Positions 50,137-59,184 are shown, numbered from the stretch's first letter. The stretch is DNA of 64,000 nt from Belnapia arida (GCF_016773205.1 NZ_JAETWB010000001.1:1054001-1118000); one strand, 5' to 3'. Translations and numbers: made by a program. Notes: generated by a model from the letters alone, not told the origin.

Positions 50137-51039
50137 ATGGCGGAACGCGGCAGCCCGGCGATCCGGGCCTTCTTCGATGCGGCGACCAATACGGTCAGCT
50201 ACCTGGTGTGGGACGAGGCGAGCCGCGAGGGCGCCGTCATCGACCCGGTGCTCGACTGGGACAACCGCGCCGGCACCGCCGATACCGGAGGTGCCGATGC
50301 GATCCTTGCGGCGGCCGAGGCGGAGGGCCTCACCCTTCGCTGGGTGCTCGAGACGCATGTTCATGCCGACCACCTGACCGCCGCGCCCTACATCAAGGCC
50401 CGCACCGGCGCGCGGATCGGCATTGGCGAGCATATCCGCGACGTTCAGGCGATCTTCCGCCCGGTCTTCGATGCCGCCGACCTGGCGCCCGAGGGCGGCG
50501 ATTTCGACCTCCTCTTCGCCGATGGCGAGCGCTTTGCCCTGGGGGGGCTGGAGGTCGAGGTGATCCATGTGCCCGGCCATACGCCGGCCTGCATCGCCTA
50601 CCGCATCGGCGATGCGGCCTTCGTCGGCGACACCCTCTTCATGCCGGATTATGGCACGGCGCGCTGCGACTTCCCCGGCGGCGATGCGCGGACGCTCTGG
50701 CGCAGCATCCGCCGGCTGCTGGAGCTGCCGCCGGAGACGCGGATCTTCACCGCGCACGACTACAAGGCGCCGGGGCGGGATGAATTCGCCTGGGAGAGCA
50801 CGGTCGCCGAGCAGCGGGCGCGCAACCCGCATGTGAAGGACGGCGTCACCGAGGAGGAGTTCGTCGCCATGCGGGAGGCGAAGGATGCGAAGCTGGCGCC
50901 GCCGGTGCTGCTGCTGCCCTCGATCCAGGTGAACATGCGGGCCGGGCGCTTCCCGCCGGCCGAGAGCAACGGCGTGCGCTACATGAAGATCCCGGTGGTG
51001 CTGCGGGGCGGCCTGAACGAGGAGCGGCGTTCCCCGTAA
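50137..51039 (+). CDS. MBL-fold persulfide-dioxygenase-like hydrolase (Blh/ETHE1 type)
   Basis: The 300-residue protein has HVHADHLTAAPYIK (iron or zinc ligands), VPGHTPACIAYR, VGDTLFMPDYGTARCDFPGG and TAHDYKAPGR. The MPDYGTARCDFPGGD stretch is characteristic of the Blh/BigR-associated persulfide dioxygenases which oxidise glutathione persulfide. AAGGAGG precedes the ATG. No bigR or sulfide:quinone reductase gene is beside it. Confidence 0.87.
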   Translation: MAERGSPAIRAFFDAATNTVSYLVWDEASREGAVIDPVLDWDNRAGTADTGGADAILAAAEAEGLTLRWVLETHVHADHLTAAPYIKARTGARIGIGEHIRDVQAIFRPVFDAADLAPEGGDFDLLFADGERFALGGLEVEVIHVPGHTPACIAYRIGDAAFVGDTLFMPDYGTARCDFPGGDARTLWRSIRRLLELPPETRIFTAHDYKAPGRDEFAWESTVAEQRARNPHVKDGVTEEEFVAMREAKDAKLAPPVLLLPSIQVNMRAGRFPPAESNGVRYMKIPVVLRGGLNEERRSP

Positions 51040-51050
51040 CGCCGCTCCTC
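51019..51050. terminator. Hairpin covering the MBL stop codon
   Basis: A perfect 13-bp stem (GAGGAGCGGCGTT / AACGCCGCTCCTC, 6-nt loop) includes the TAA stop of the MBL gene. No T-tract follows. About 65 bp separate it from the end of urtE on the other strand. This is the longest perfect stem in the window. Confidence 0.6.
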
Positions 51051-51115
51051 GTCCAGCGAATGGTTTGGACGGGTGATTCACGCCTCCCGCCGTTCCGACC
51101 TTCGGCGATCACGCG

Positions 51116-51811
51116 TCACACGGTCAGCAGGCGGCGGACGGCCTCGTCCTCGAGTTCCTCGACGGGGCCGCCGAGGGCGACCTCGCCGCGCACCATGACC
51201 GCGATGCGGTCGGCTAGGTCGCGGGCGAATTCGAAGTACTGCTCGACGAGGACGACGGCGAAATTCTTCTCCCGCGCGAGGAGACGGATGACGCGGGCGA
51301 TGTCCTTGATGACGGAGGGCTGGATGCCCTCGGTCGGCTCGTCGAGGATGAGCAGGCGCGGGCGCGCCGTCAGGGCGCGGGCGATGGCGAGCTGCTGCTG
51401 CTGGCCGCCCGAGAGGTCGCCGCCGCGGCGCTTGAGGAACTGCTTCAGGATGGGGAAGAGGGCGTAGATCTCCTCCTCCGGGACCTTGCTGCCGCGCGGC
51501 GCGGCGGCGAGCGCCGTCTCGAGGTTCTCCTGCACGGTGAGGAAGGGGAAGATCTCGCGCCCTTGCGGGACGTAGCCGATGCCGGCGCGGGCGCGCTCGG
51601 CGGGGGCCATGCCGGCGATGTCGCGCCCTTCCCACAGGATGCGGCCGGACTGGATGCGCTCCAGCCCGACGATCGCCCGCATCAGCGAGGACTTGCCGAC
51701 GCCGTTGCGGCCGAGCACGCAGGTGATGCGACCGGGATCGGCCTCCAGCGAGACGCTGCGGAGGCAGCGCGAGGCGCCGTAGGAGAGGTCGATGGTCTCG
51801 ACGCGCAGCAT
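51116..51811 (-). CDS. urtE: Urea ABC transporter ATP-binding protein UrtE
   Basis: The 231-residue LivF-type ATPase has Walker A GRNGVGKSS, LSGGQQQQLAIARAL and LLILDEPTEGIQPSVIKDI. EGIQPSVIKDI is typical of UrtE. It drives urea or short-amide import with UrtD. It follows urtD after 71 bp and ends the operon. Confidence 0.93.
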   Translation of the reverse strand: MLRVETIDLSYGASRCLRSVSLEADPGRITCVLGRNGVGKSSLMRAIVGLERIQSGRILWEGRDIAGMAPAERARAGIGYVPQGREIFPFLTVQENLETALAAAPRGSKVPEEEIYALFPILKQFLKRRGGDLSGGQQQQLAIARALTARPRLLILDEPTEGIQPSVIKDIARVIRLLAREKNFAVVLVEQYFEFARDLADRIAVMVRGEVALGGPVEELEDEAVRRLLTV

Positions 51812-51882
51812 GGTCTTCTTCCTTCGGAAGGGCGAGCCGATTCAGACCTTCGCGCCATGCGGCGCTGCGGTCATCGGCTCGC

Positions 51883-52620
51883 TCAGCGCCCCAGATAGAC
51901 TTCGATGACCCGCGGGTCGTTCTGGACGTGGTCGATGCTGCCCTCGGAGAGCATCGAGCCCTCGCAGAGCACCGTGACCTTGCTGCCGAGGGCGCGGACG
52001 AACTCCAGGTCGTGCTCGACGACGACGACGCTGCGCCGGCCGGCGATGCGGACGAGGAGGGCCGCTGTATGCTCGGTCTCCTGGTCGGTCATGCCGGCGA
52101 CGGGCTCGTCGACCAATAATAGCTCCGGGTCCTGCATCAGCAGCATGCCGATCTCGAGCCATTGCCGCTGGCCGTGGCTGAGGATCGCGGCGCGGTCATG
52201 GGCGCGGGCGGCGAGGCCGACTTCCTCCATCACCTGCTCGATGCGGCGGCGGGCCTCGCCGGACAGCACCCAGCGCAGGCAGGAGAAGGGGCCGCGCGGG
52301 GCCTTCAGCGCGAGTTCGAGGTTCTCGAAGACAGTGAGCGCGTCGAACATCGTCGGCTTCTGGAATTTCCGTCCGATGCCGAGGGTCGCGATGCTCGCCT
52401 CGTCGAGCTTCGTCAGGTCGTGCTCGCGGAAGCGGACGACGCCGGCGGTAGGGCGGGTCTTGCCGGTGATGACGTCCATCATCGTCGTCTTGCCGGCGCC
52501 GTTCGGGCCAATGATGGCCCGCAGCTCCCCGGCATCGACGATGAGGGAGAGGTTGTTGAGCGCGCGGAAGCCGTCGAAGACGACCGAGACGCCGTCGAGG
52601 TAGAGGACGGGCTCGGTCAT
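51883..52620 (-). CDS. urtD: Urea ABC transporter ATP-binding protein UrtD
   Basis: The 245-residue LivG-type ATPase begins MTEPVLYLDGVSVVFDGFRALN, shared by UrtD proteins. Walker A is GPNGAGKTT, Walker B LLLVDEPVAGMTDQE, and LSHGQRQWLEIGM is the signature. The ATG overlaps the urtC stop (ATGA). Confidence 0.95.
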   Translation of the reverse strand: MTEPVLYLDGVSVVFDGFRALNNLSLIVDAGELRAIIGPNGAGKTTMMDVITGKTRPTAGVVRFREHDLTKLDEASIATLGIGRKFQKPTMFDALTVFENLELALKAPRGPFSCLRWVLSGEARRRIEQVMEEVGLAARAHDRAAILSHGQRQWLEIGMLLMQDPELLLVDEPVAGMTDQETEHTAALLVRIAGRRSVVVVEHDLEFVRALGSKVTVLCEGSMLSEGSIDHVQNDPRVIEVYLGR

Positions 52621-53711
52621 TTCTGGGCCTTCGAGAACAGGCCGATCAGGCCACGGGGGAGGAAGAGCGTCACCGCGACGAAGAGGCCGCCGAGGGCGAA
52701 GAGCCAAAGGTCGGGCGCCACGGTCGTCAGCCAGGTCTTCAGCGCATTGACCGAGAAGGCGCCGAGCAGGGCGCCGACCAGCGTGCCGCGGCCGCCGACG
52801 GCGACCCAGATGACGGCCTCGATGCTGTTGCCGGGGCTGAACTCGCCGGGGTTGATGATGCCGACCTGGGGGACGTAGAGCGCGCCGGCCAGCCCCGCGA
52901 TCATCGCCGAGAGGACGAAGACGAAGAGCTTGTGCTGCGTCACGTCATAGCCGAGGAAGCGCACGCGGCTCTCGGCGTCGCGGATGGCGACGAGGACGCG
53001 GCCGAGCTTCGACCGCGCCACCCAGGAGCAGAGCCAGAGCGCGCCGAGCAGCAGCAGCAGCGAGGCGTAGAACAATGCGCTGCGGGCGGTCGGCGTGTTC
53101 AGCGGCATGCCCAGCAGCTCCTTGAAGTCGGTGAAGCCGTTGTTGCCGCCGAAGCCCATGTCGTTGCGGAAGAAGGCGAGCATCAGCGCATAGGTCAGCG
53201 CCTGGGTGATGATCGAGAGGTAGACGCCGGTGATGCGGCTGCGGAAGGCGAGGTAGCCGACGACGCCCGCCAGCAGCCCCGGCACGACGACGGCCATCAG
53301 GATGGCGAAGGGGAAGTGGTCGAAGCCGAGCCAGTACCAGGGCAGTTCCTGGTAGCCGAGGAAGACCATGAAATCCGGCAGGACCGGGTGGCCGTAGACG
53401 CCGCGCGGGCCGATCAGCCGCATCAGGTGCATGCCGATCGCGTAGCCGCCGAGGGCGAAGAAGGCGCCATGGCCGAGCGAGAGGATGCCGGCATAGCCCC
53501 AGGCCAGGTCGATGGCGAGCGCCAGGATCGCATAGGTGATCCACTTGCCGGTGACGCTGACGATGAAGTCGGAGACGTGCAGCGCGCTGTCGGCCGGCAG
53601 GCGGTTCAGCGCCGGCAGCATGGCGAGGACCAGCACGGCGCCGACCAGCACCAGCCGCAGCGTCATCCGCCCGAAGCCGCCTGGGGCGGGTGCGGCGAGG
53701 GATGCGCTCAT
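52617..53711 (-). CDS. urtC: Urea ABC transporter permease UrtC
   Basis: The 364-residue LivM-type permease has about nine helices. DLAWGYAGILSLGHGAFFALGGY and ITQALTYALMLAFF are conserved, and FRNDMGFGGNNGFTDFKELLG is a UrtC mark. The start (ATGA overlap with urtB) places the N-terminal polar 15 residues before helix 1. It forms the channel with UrtB. Confidence 0.95.
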   Translation of the reverse strand: MSASLAAPAPGGFGRMTLRLVLVGAVLVLAMLPALNRLPADSALHVSDFIVSVTGKWITYAILALAIDLAWGYAGILSLGHGAFFALGGYAIGMHLMRLIGPRGVYGHPVLPDFMVFLGYQELPWYWLGFDHFPFAILMAVVVPGLLAGVVGYLAFRSRITGVYLSIITQALTYALMLAFFRNDMGFGGNNGFTDFKELLGMPLNTPTARSALFYASLLLLLGALWLCSWVARSKLGRVLVAIRDAESRVRFLGYDVTQHKLFVFVLSAMIAGLAGALYVPQVGIINPGEFSPGNSIEAVIWVAVGGRGTLVGALLGAFSVNALKTWLTTVAPDLWLFALGGLFVAVTLFLPRGLIGLFSKAQK

Positions 53712-55267
53712 GATTCCGCGGCCCTGCCCTTGAGTGCGAAGAGGCCCCGCGGCCGGCGCTGGATGAACAGCATGATGGCGACGAGGACGAAGACCTTGGC
53801 GAGCACCGCGCCCGCATAGGGCTCCAGCACCTTGTTGACGACGCCGAGGGTCAGCGCGCCGACCAGCGTGCCGGCGAGCGAGCCGACGCCGCCGAAGACG
53901 ACGACCATGAAGCTGTCGATGATGTAGCCGGTGCCGAGATTGGGCGAGACGTTGTCGATCTGGCTCAGCGCCACGCCCGCCATGCCAGCGATCCCCGAGC
54001 CGAAGGCAAAGGTCAACGCATCGACGCGGCCGGTGCGGATGCCCATGGTGGCGGCGATGCGGCGGTTCTGCACGACGGCGCGCATCTCGAGGCCGAAGCG
54101 GGTAAAGCGGATGGCGGCGATCACCAGCAGCAGCACGGCGATGCCGAAGACGATGATCCAAAGCCGGTTCTGCGTCACCGCGATGCCGCCGGGGAGCATC
54201 AGCGTGCCCTGCATCCAGGCGGGGGAGGTGACCTCGCGGTTCTGCGCGCCGAAGATCGTCCGCACGCCCTGCTGGAGGATCATGCCGACGCCGAAGGTCA
54301 TCAGCAGCGTCTCGAGCGGGCGGCCGTAGAGGTGGCGGATCAGCCCGCGCTCCAGCACGGCACCGGCGGCGGCGGCGACGAGGAAGGCGGCGGGGACGGA
54401 GAGGGGCAGGGACCAGGGGGCGAGCCAGGGGATGCCGCGGCAGGCCTCCTGCACCACGAAGGTCGCATAGGCGCCGAGCATGACGAACTCGCCATGCGCC
54501 ATGTTGATGACGCCCATGACGCCGAAGGTCACCGCTAGGCCGAGCGCGGCGAGCAGCAGCACGGAGCCGAGCGAGAGGCCCTGGAACAGCGTCTCCGCCG
54601 CGCGGCGGATGGAGAGCGAACGCTCGATGCTGGCGATGGAGACGTCGATGGCGGTGACGAGCGAGGGGTTGGCGGCGCGGGCCTCGATCAGCAGGGCGCG
54701 CGCCTCGACCGTGCCGGCGGCGCCGAGGCGGGCGATGGCGTCGCGCTTGGCCTCCTCGTTGGGGGCGACGAGCTGGGCGGCGGCCAGCGCCAGCACCATC
54801 CTCGCCTTCACGCCGGCATCCGGCTCGCGGGCGATGGCGGCCTGCAGGATCGGCACGTCCTCGGCGCTGCGGCTGCGGAAGATGGCCTCGGCGGCGGCGC
54901 CGCGCTCGGCCGCGTCGGGCGAGACCAGTTGTAGCCGGCCGAGGGCGCCGCGCAGCGCCTGGCGGACGCGGTTGTTGAGGCGGACCGCCTCGGCGCCCGC
55001 GCCATCGGCCGGCTGGCCGGTCGCGGCATCGGTGTTGCCGGGCAGCAGCAGGCGGCCATCGGCCGTCTTCTGCAATTGGCCGGCCTGCAGGGCGCGGAGG
55101 ACGGGCAGTCCGCGTGGGTCGCCGAGGGCGCCGAGCTGCTCGACGGAGGCGGCGATGTCGCCGAAGCCGCCGGCGAGGCCGGGGAGCGCGGCGGTGAAGG
55201 CGTCCTGCGCCCTGGCCGGCAGCGCCAGCCACAGCAGCAGCCCCAGGGCCAGGGATAGGTTCTTCAT
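53708..55267 (-). CDS. urtB: Urea ABC transporter permease UrtB
   Basis: The 519-residue LivH-type permease carries the long N-terminal extension usual in UrtB: a signal peptide (MKNLSLALGLLLWLALPARAQ) and about 200 periplasmic, HEAT-like helical residues, then eight helices from ETLFQGLSLGSVLLLAALGLAVTFGVMG. GVMGVINMAHGEFVMLGAY and GSGIAGMAGVALSQIDNVSPNLGTGYI are permease motifs. Confidence 0.95.
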   Translation of the reverse strand: MKNLSLALGLLLWLALPARAQDAFTAALPGLAGGFGDIAASVEQLGALGDPRGLPVLRALQAGQLQKTADGRLLLPGNTDAATGQPADGAGAEAVRLNNRVRQALRGALGRLQLVSPDAAERGAAAEAIFRSRSAEDVPILQAAIAREPDAGVKARMVLALAAAQLVAPNEEAKRDAIARLGAAGTVEARALLIEARAANPSLVTAIDVSIASIERSLSIRRAAETLFQGLSLGSVLLLAALGLAVTFGVMGVINMAHGEFVMLGAYATFVVQEACRGIPWLAPWSLPLSVPAAFLVAAAAGAVLERGLIRHLYGRPLETLLMTFGVGMILQQGVRTIFGAQNREVTSPAWMQGTLMLPGGIAVTQNRLWIIVFGIAVLLLVIAAIRFTRFGLEMRAVVQNRRIAATMGIRTGRVDALTFAFGSGIAGMAGVALSQIDNVSPNLGTGYIIDSFMVVVFGGVGSLAGTLVGALTLGVVNKVLEPYAGAVLAKVFVLVAIMLFIQRRPRGLFALKGRAAES

Positions 55268-55282
55268 GGGTACTTTCAGCTA

Positions 55283-55310
55283 GGGGCGGCGCCGGAGACC
55301 CCCGGCGCCG
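55283..55310 (-). promoter_or_regulatory. Hairpin between urtA and urtB
   Basis: An 11-bp perfect stem (GGCGGCGCCGG / CCGGCGCCGCC, 6-nt loop) lies 10 nt after the urtA stop and 16 nt before the urtB start codon. No T-run. As in the TRAP operon, it probably keeps the binding-protein message abundant over the permease part. Confidence 0.6.
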
Positions 55311-55319
55311 CCGTCACGC

Positions 55320-56564
55320 TCAGCGGCGCCGGTTGGCGTTCTCGGGGATGAAGGGAGACCAGTTCTCGGCCTTCACCGCGTTCGGCGTCTTCCAGACGAT
55401 GTTGAACTGGCCGTCGGCCTGCACCTCGCCGATCAGCACCGGCTTCGAGAGGTGATGGTTCGGCAGCATCTCCTCCTCGTAGCCGCAGGGCGCCATGAGC
55501 TTCTGGCCGATCATCGCCGCGCGCACGTCGTCGACCTTGGTGGACTTGGCCTTCTCGACGGCCTGGGTCCACATGCGGAAGCCGGTGTAGGTGGCCTCCA
55601 TCGGGTCGTTCGTCACGCGCTTCGGGTTCTTGATGTAGCCCTGCCAGAGCTTGAGGAATTCCTCGTTCGGCGCGCCCTTGATCGACATGAAGTAGTTCCA
55701 GGCCGCGAGGTGGCCGACCAGCGGCTTGGTGTCGATGCCCGCCAGCTCCTCCTCGCCGACCGAGAAGGCGACGCAGGGGATGTCCTCGGCCTTGATGCCC
55801 TGGTTGCCGAGCTCGCGGTAGAAGGGGACGTTGGCGTCGCCGTTGATGGTGGAGACGATCGCCGTCTTCTTGCCCTCGGAGGCGAAGCGCTTCACCCGGG
55901 CGACGATGCCCTGCCAGTCGCTGTGCCCGAAGGGGGTGTATTCCTCCATAATGTCGGCGTCGCCGATGCCCTTCGACTTCAGGAAGCCGCGCAGGATGCG
56001 GTTGGTGGTGCGCGGATAGACGTAGTCGGTGCCGAGGAGGGCGATGCGCTTCGCCTCGCCGCCGTCCTTCGACATCAGGTACTCGACGGCCGGGATCGCC
56101 TGCTGGTTCGGCGCGGCGCCGGTGTAGAAGATGTTCTTGCTCTCCTCCTCGCCCTCGTACTGGACGGGGTAGAAGAGCATGCCGTTCAGCTCCTCGAAGA
56201 CCGGCAGGACTGACTTGCGCGAGACCGAGGTCCAGCAGCCGAAGGTCACGTCCACCTTGTGGACCTGGAGCAGCTCGCGCGCCTTCTCGGCGAAGAGCGG
56301 CCAGTTGGAGGCCGGGTCGACCACCACCGCCTCGACCTTGCGGCCCATAACGCCGCCCTTCGCGTTCACCCAATCGACCATCATCAGCACGGTGTCGCGC
56401 AGCGCCGTCTCGCTGATCGCCATGGTGCCGGAGAGGGAGTGCAGCACGCCGACCTTGATGGGCGCGCCCTGGCCGAAGGCGGGCCGCAGCGCGGGCATGG
56501 CAAGGGCGGCGCCGAGGCCGCCGAGCGCCGCGCGCCGGGTGAGGGTGGGGGAGGTCGGGGTCAC
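55320..56564 (-). CDS. urtA: Urea ABC transporter substrate-binding protein UrtA
   Basis: The 414-residue periplasmic protein has a twin-arginine-like signal (TLTRRAALGGLGAALAMP). The mature part matches UrtA/FmdD: KVGVLHSLSGTMAISE, GCWTSVSRKSVLPVFEE, LFYPVQYEGEE and ATYTGFRMW. The start is GTG, with AAGGAAGG upstream. Position at the head of the operon and the sigma-54-type site 130 bp upstream indicate nitrogen control. Confidence 0.96.
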   Translation of the reverse strand: MTPTSPTLTRRAALGGLGAALAMPALRPAFGQGAPIKVGVLHSLSGTMAISETALRDTVLMMVDWVNAKGGVMGRKVEAVVVDPASNWPLFAEKARELLQVHKVDVTFGCWTSVSRKSVLPVFEELNGMLFYPVQYEGEEESKNIFYTGAAPNQQAIPAVEYLMSKDGGEAKRIALLGTDYVYPRTTNRILRGFLKSKGIGDADIMEEYTPFGHSDWQGIVARVKRFASEGKKTAIVSTINGDANVPFYRELGNQGIKAEDIPCVAFSVGEEELAGIDTKPLVGHLAAWNYFMSIKGAPNEEFLKLWQGYIKNPKRVTNDPMEATYTGFRMWTQAVEKAKSTKVDDVRAAMIGQKLMAPCGYEEEMLPNHHLSKPVLIGEVQADGQFNIVWKTPNAVKAENWSPFIPENANRRR

Positions 56565-56695
56565 CGGTTCTTCCTTCCTTGTTCAGACCTTGGCCTTCAA
56601 TCCTGAGGGTTGCGGTCCCTCGGGCCTGTGCAGCCTTGGCGGTGAGCAGCCGCATCACCCCGCGGAGCTGGGTGCCGGGTTGCGCCCAAGCCATT

Positions 56696-56710
56696 GCGAG
56701 ATGCGTGCCA
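56696..56710 (-). promoter_or_regulatory. Sigma-54 (-24/-12) promoter for urtABCDE
   Basis: On the minus strand the sequence TGGCACG-CATC-TCGC matches the sigma-54 consensus TGGCACG-N4-TTGC with one mismatch and exact GG-GC spacing. It points at urtA, whose start codon is 132 bp downstream. No clear NtrC palindrome was found upstream. The match and the nitrogen role of urea uptake support it. Confidence 0.7.
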
Positions 56711-56779
56711 GACGGAAGCGGCCGGGATCACGGCCCTGCGAGCCGGATTTGCCTCAAAAACACGCAGGTGGATGGAATT

Positions 56780-57718
56780 TCATCGCATCCTGGGCGCCGA
56801 AGGGGCAGCGGATCGAGCGGGGCGGTTCACCAGCCAGAGGCCGAGCACCACCAGCGCCAGCGCCGCGCCGAACAGGTGGCCGAGCGGCTCGCCGAGCAGC
56901 ACCGCCCCGGCCAGCACGCCGAAGATCGGCGTCAGCACGCTGAAGGCGGCGAGGCGCGAGGCGGAGTATTGCGACACCAGCCAGAACCAGAGCGCGTAGC
57001 TCGCACCCGCAATGACTGCCCCCTGGTAGATCAGGGCGCCGATAACGAGCGGGCGGGGCTCGACATGCCATACCTCGCCCATCAGCGGCGAGGCGATCAG
57101 CAGCAGTGGAGCCGAGACGGCGAGCTGGTAGAGCAGCACCGTCATCGCCGGCGCGCGGCGCAGGGCCGAGGCCTTCACCAGCACCGTCGTCGCGCCCCAA
57201 AGCGCGCCCGCCAGCAGGCAGAGCATGTCGCCGAGCAGGGCCCGCTCGCCGGCCGGGGCGAAGAGGCCTTCGAAGAAGGCAAGCATGAGGCCGCCGAAGG
57301 CCACCAGCAGGCCGATGGCCTTGGCCCGTGTCAGCCGGTCGTCTGGAATCAGCCAATGGGCGCCGAGCGCCACGAAGAAGGGCGCGCCGTAGAGGAATAC
57401 GACGGCGCGCGAGGCCGTGGTCAGTCCGACGCCGACATAAAGGGCGATGAATTCCACGGCGAAGAGCAGACCGGCCAGCACGCCCGGCCCGAGCGTGCCG
57501 TCGCGGCGCCAGAGGCCGAAGCCGATGCTCCGCCAGCGGCACCAGGCAATGAGGAGGAGGGCGGCGATGGAAGAGCGCAGACCTGCCTGCAGCACCGGCG
57601 GGATGCCCTGGTTGCCCAGCTTCATCGCCACGAGGTTCAGCCCCCATACCAGGCAGAGCAGCAACATCAGGCCCAAGGCCCTTGGCGGAAGCGCGCCGCC
57701 GCGCATCGGATCAGGCAT
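56780..57718 (-). CDS. EamA/DMT-family permease
   Basis: The 312-residue protein has ten helices in two five-helix repeats, each starting with a WG motif (LVWGLNLVAMK; GALWGATTVLVK). It ends with a short polar tail. DMT carriers export amino acids or other metabolites. The gene's end is 70 bp from the urtA promoter. Start at MPDPMRGGALPP is one of three close Met codons. Confidence 0.9.
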   Translation of the reverse strand: MPDPMRGGALPPRALGLMLLLCLVWGLNLVAMKLGNQGIPPVLQAGLRSSIAALLLIAWCRWRSIGFGLWRRDGTLGPGVLAGLLFAVEFIALYVGVGLTTASRAVVFLYGAPFFVALGAHWLIPDDRLTRAKAIGLLVAFGGLMLAFFEGLFAPAGERALLGDMLCLLAGALWGATTVLVKASALRRAPAMTVLLYQLAVSAPLLLIASPLMGEVWHVEPRPLVIGALIYQGAVIAGASYALWFWLVSQYSASRLAAFSVLTPIFGVLAGAVLLGEPLGHLFGAALALVVLGLWLVNRPARSAAPSAPRMR

Positions 57719-57794
57719 GGGTCGAGGCTGCGGCCCGCGCATCGCCGCGTCCAGCCCGCTTGCCGCGGCGGGACGGGCTGCCTAGGCTCCGCCC

Positions 57795-58433
57795 ATGCTC
57801 AAAGCCGCCATCATCCCCGTCACCCCCTTCCAGCAGAACTGCGCCCTGCTCTGGGATGAGGCCAGCCTGCGCGGCAGCGTCATCGACCCGGGCGGGGAGG
57901 TGGAGCGCATCCTCGGCGCCATCAGCGAGCTGAAGCTCTCCATCGAGAGCATCCTGCTGACCCATGGCCATATGGACCATGCCGGCGGCGCGGCGGAGCT
58001 GAAGGAGGCACTGCCCGGCACGCCGCCCGTCATCGGCCCCGACCGGCGCGACGCCTTCCTGCTCGAGGGGCTGGAGGAGCAGGGGTCGAAGTACGGCTTA
58101 GCGGCACGCAACCTAGTGCCCGACCAGTGGCTGGCCGAGGGTGATACGGTTGCCATCGGCGGCGAGGAGTTCGGCGTGCTGCATTGCCCGGGGCATACGC
58201 CCGGCCATGTCGTCTTTGTCCAGACGAGGTTGCGCGTCGCCGTGGTGGGCGACGTGCTGTTCCGCGGCTCGGTCGGCCGCACGGACTTTCCCTATGGCGA
58301 CCAGGAAGCCCTGCTCACCGCCATCCACGGGAAGCTGCTGCCGCTCGGCGACGACATCGCCTTCCTCTGCGGCCATGGCCCGGGTTCGAGCTTCGGCCAG
58401 GAGCGGCGGAGCAACCCCTTCCTCAGGAGCTGA
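57795..58433 (+). CDS. MBL-fold hydrolase, glyoxalase II-like (YcbL type)
   Basis: The 212-residue protein starts MLKAAIIPVTPFQQNCAL, typical of YcbL-type enzymes. Metal ligands: THGHMDHAGG, CPGHTPGH, VGDVLFRGSVGRTDFP and CGHGPGS. It lacks the C-terminal glutathione domain of GloB. A thioester hydrolase activity is likely. Confidence 0.9.
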   Translation: MLKAAIIPVTPFQQNCALLWDEASLRGSVIDPGGEVERILGAISELKLSIESILLTHGHMDHAGGAAELKEALPGTPPVIGPDRRDAFLLEGLEEQGSKYGLAARNLVPDQWLAEGDTVAIGGEEFGVLHCPGHTPGHVVFVQTRLRVAVVGDVLFRGSVGRTDFPYGDQEALLTAIHGKLLPLGDDIAFLCGHGPGSSFGQERRSNPFLRS

Positions 58434-58436
58434 GGT

Positions 58437-58991
58437 TCATCGCGGGTGCCGGCCCTCGCGGAATTCCTCGATCATCTTGCGACTGAAGGCCGGGATGTCG
58501 TCCGGCTTGCGCGAGGTGACGAGGCCGCGGTCGGTAACCACCTCCGAATCCTCCCAATGCGCCCCGGCATTGGTGAGATCCGCCTTGAGCGAGGGCCAGC
58601 TCGTCATCCGCCGTCCCTCCACGCCGCCGGCATCGATCAGCGTCCAGGGTCCGTGGCAGATGGCGGCTATCGGCTTGCCGCTCTGGACGAAGTGCCGGAT
58701 GAACTCGATCGCCTTCGGCTGCAGCCGCAGCTCGTCCGGATTGACCACGCCGCCCGGCAGCAGCAGCGCGTCGTAGCGGCCCGGGTCCGCCCCCTCGAGC
58801 GGCTGGTCGACCGGGATCGGATCGGCCTTGTCGTGGTGGTTCCAGCCTTGCAGGCTGCCCACTTTCGGCGAGACGACGTGCACGGTGGCGCCGGCCGCCT
58901 TCAACGCCTTCACCGGCTCCGTCAGCTCCACCTGCTCGACGCCATCCGTCGCCAGCACGGCGACGCTGCGGCCGTTCAGTTCATTCGCCAT
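58437..58991 (-). CDS. DJ-1/PfpI-family protein
   Basis: The 184-residue protein has VAVLATDGVEQVELTEP with the conserved Glu, LLLPGGVVNPDELR, and the nucleophile elbow AAICHGPW (Cys followed by His). This is the YhbO/PfpI type, linked to repair of glycated or stressed macromolecules. The broken DUF2795 gene ends 13 bp upstream on the same strand. Confidence 0.9.
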   Translation of the reverse strand: MANELNGRSVAVLATDGVEQVELTEPVKALKAAGATVHVVSPKVGSLQGWNHHDKADPIPVDQPLEGADPGRYDALLLPGGVVNPDELRLQPKAIEFIRHFVQSGKPIAAICHGPWTLIDAGGVEGRRMTSWPSLKADLTNAGAHWEDSEVVTDRGLVTSRKPDDIPAFSRKMIEEFREGRHPR

Positions 58992-59004
58992 GTCGCGGCC
59001 CCTC

Positions 59005-59184
59005 TCAACGAACCGGGTTCTGCTTGACCATCGCCGTCATGACCTCGGCGATGTTGTGGAATTCCTGCTCCGCACCGCGCCGTCAGGCCTGCCGCACCAG
59101 ATCCCGCTTTCGCGCAGGGATGTGCAGCCCCTTCAGTTGGTGGGTGATGTTGACGGGGGACTGACCGCCGAGGCCTCGCGTCAT
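59005..59184 (-). pseudogene. Broken DUF2795 gene
   Basis: A strong AAGGAGA ribosome site precedes MTRGLGGQSPVNITHQLKG, then LHIPARKRDLVRQA, the usual N-terminal half of DUF2795. The frame then meets TGA (59083-59085), but continues in the same frame as RRGAEQEFHNIAEVMTAMV and KQNPVR before a second stop. The second half is the normal family end, while about a dozen residues between are missing. A deletion with a nonsense codon is the simplest reading. A 33-residue peptide could still be made. Confidence 0.75.

Noticed and set aside
52617-55232. Open frame of 871 codons spanning urtC and antiphase urtB
   Set aside because: The C-terminal part is real UrtC; the N-terminal part is the wrong phase of urtB, which has a full UrtB protein in its own frame and an ATGA junction.
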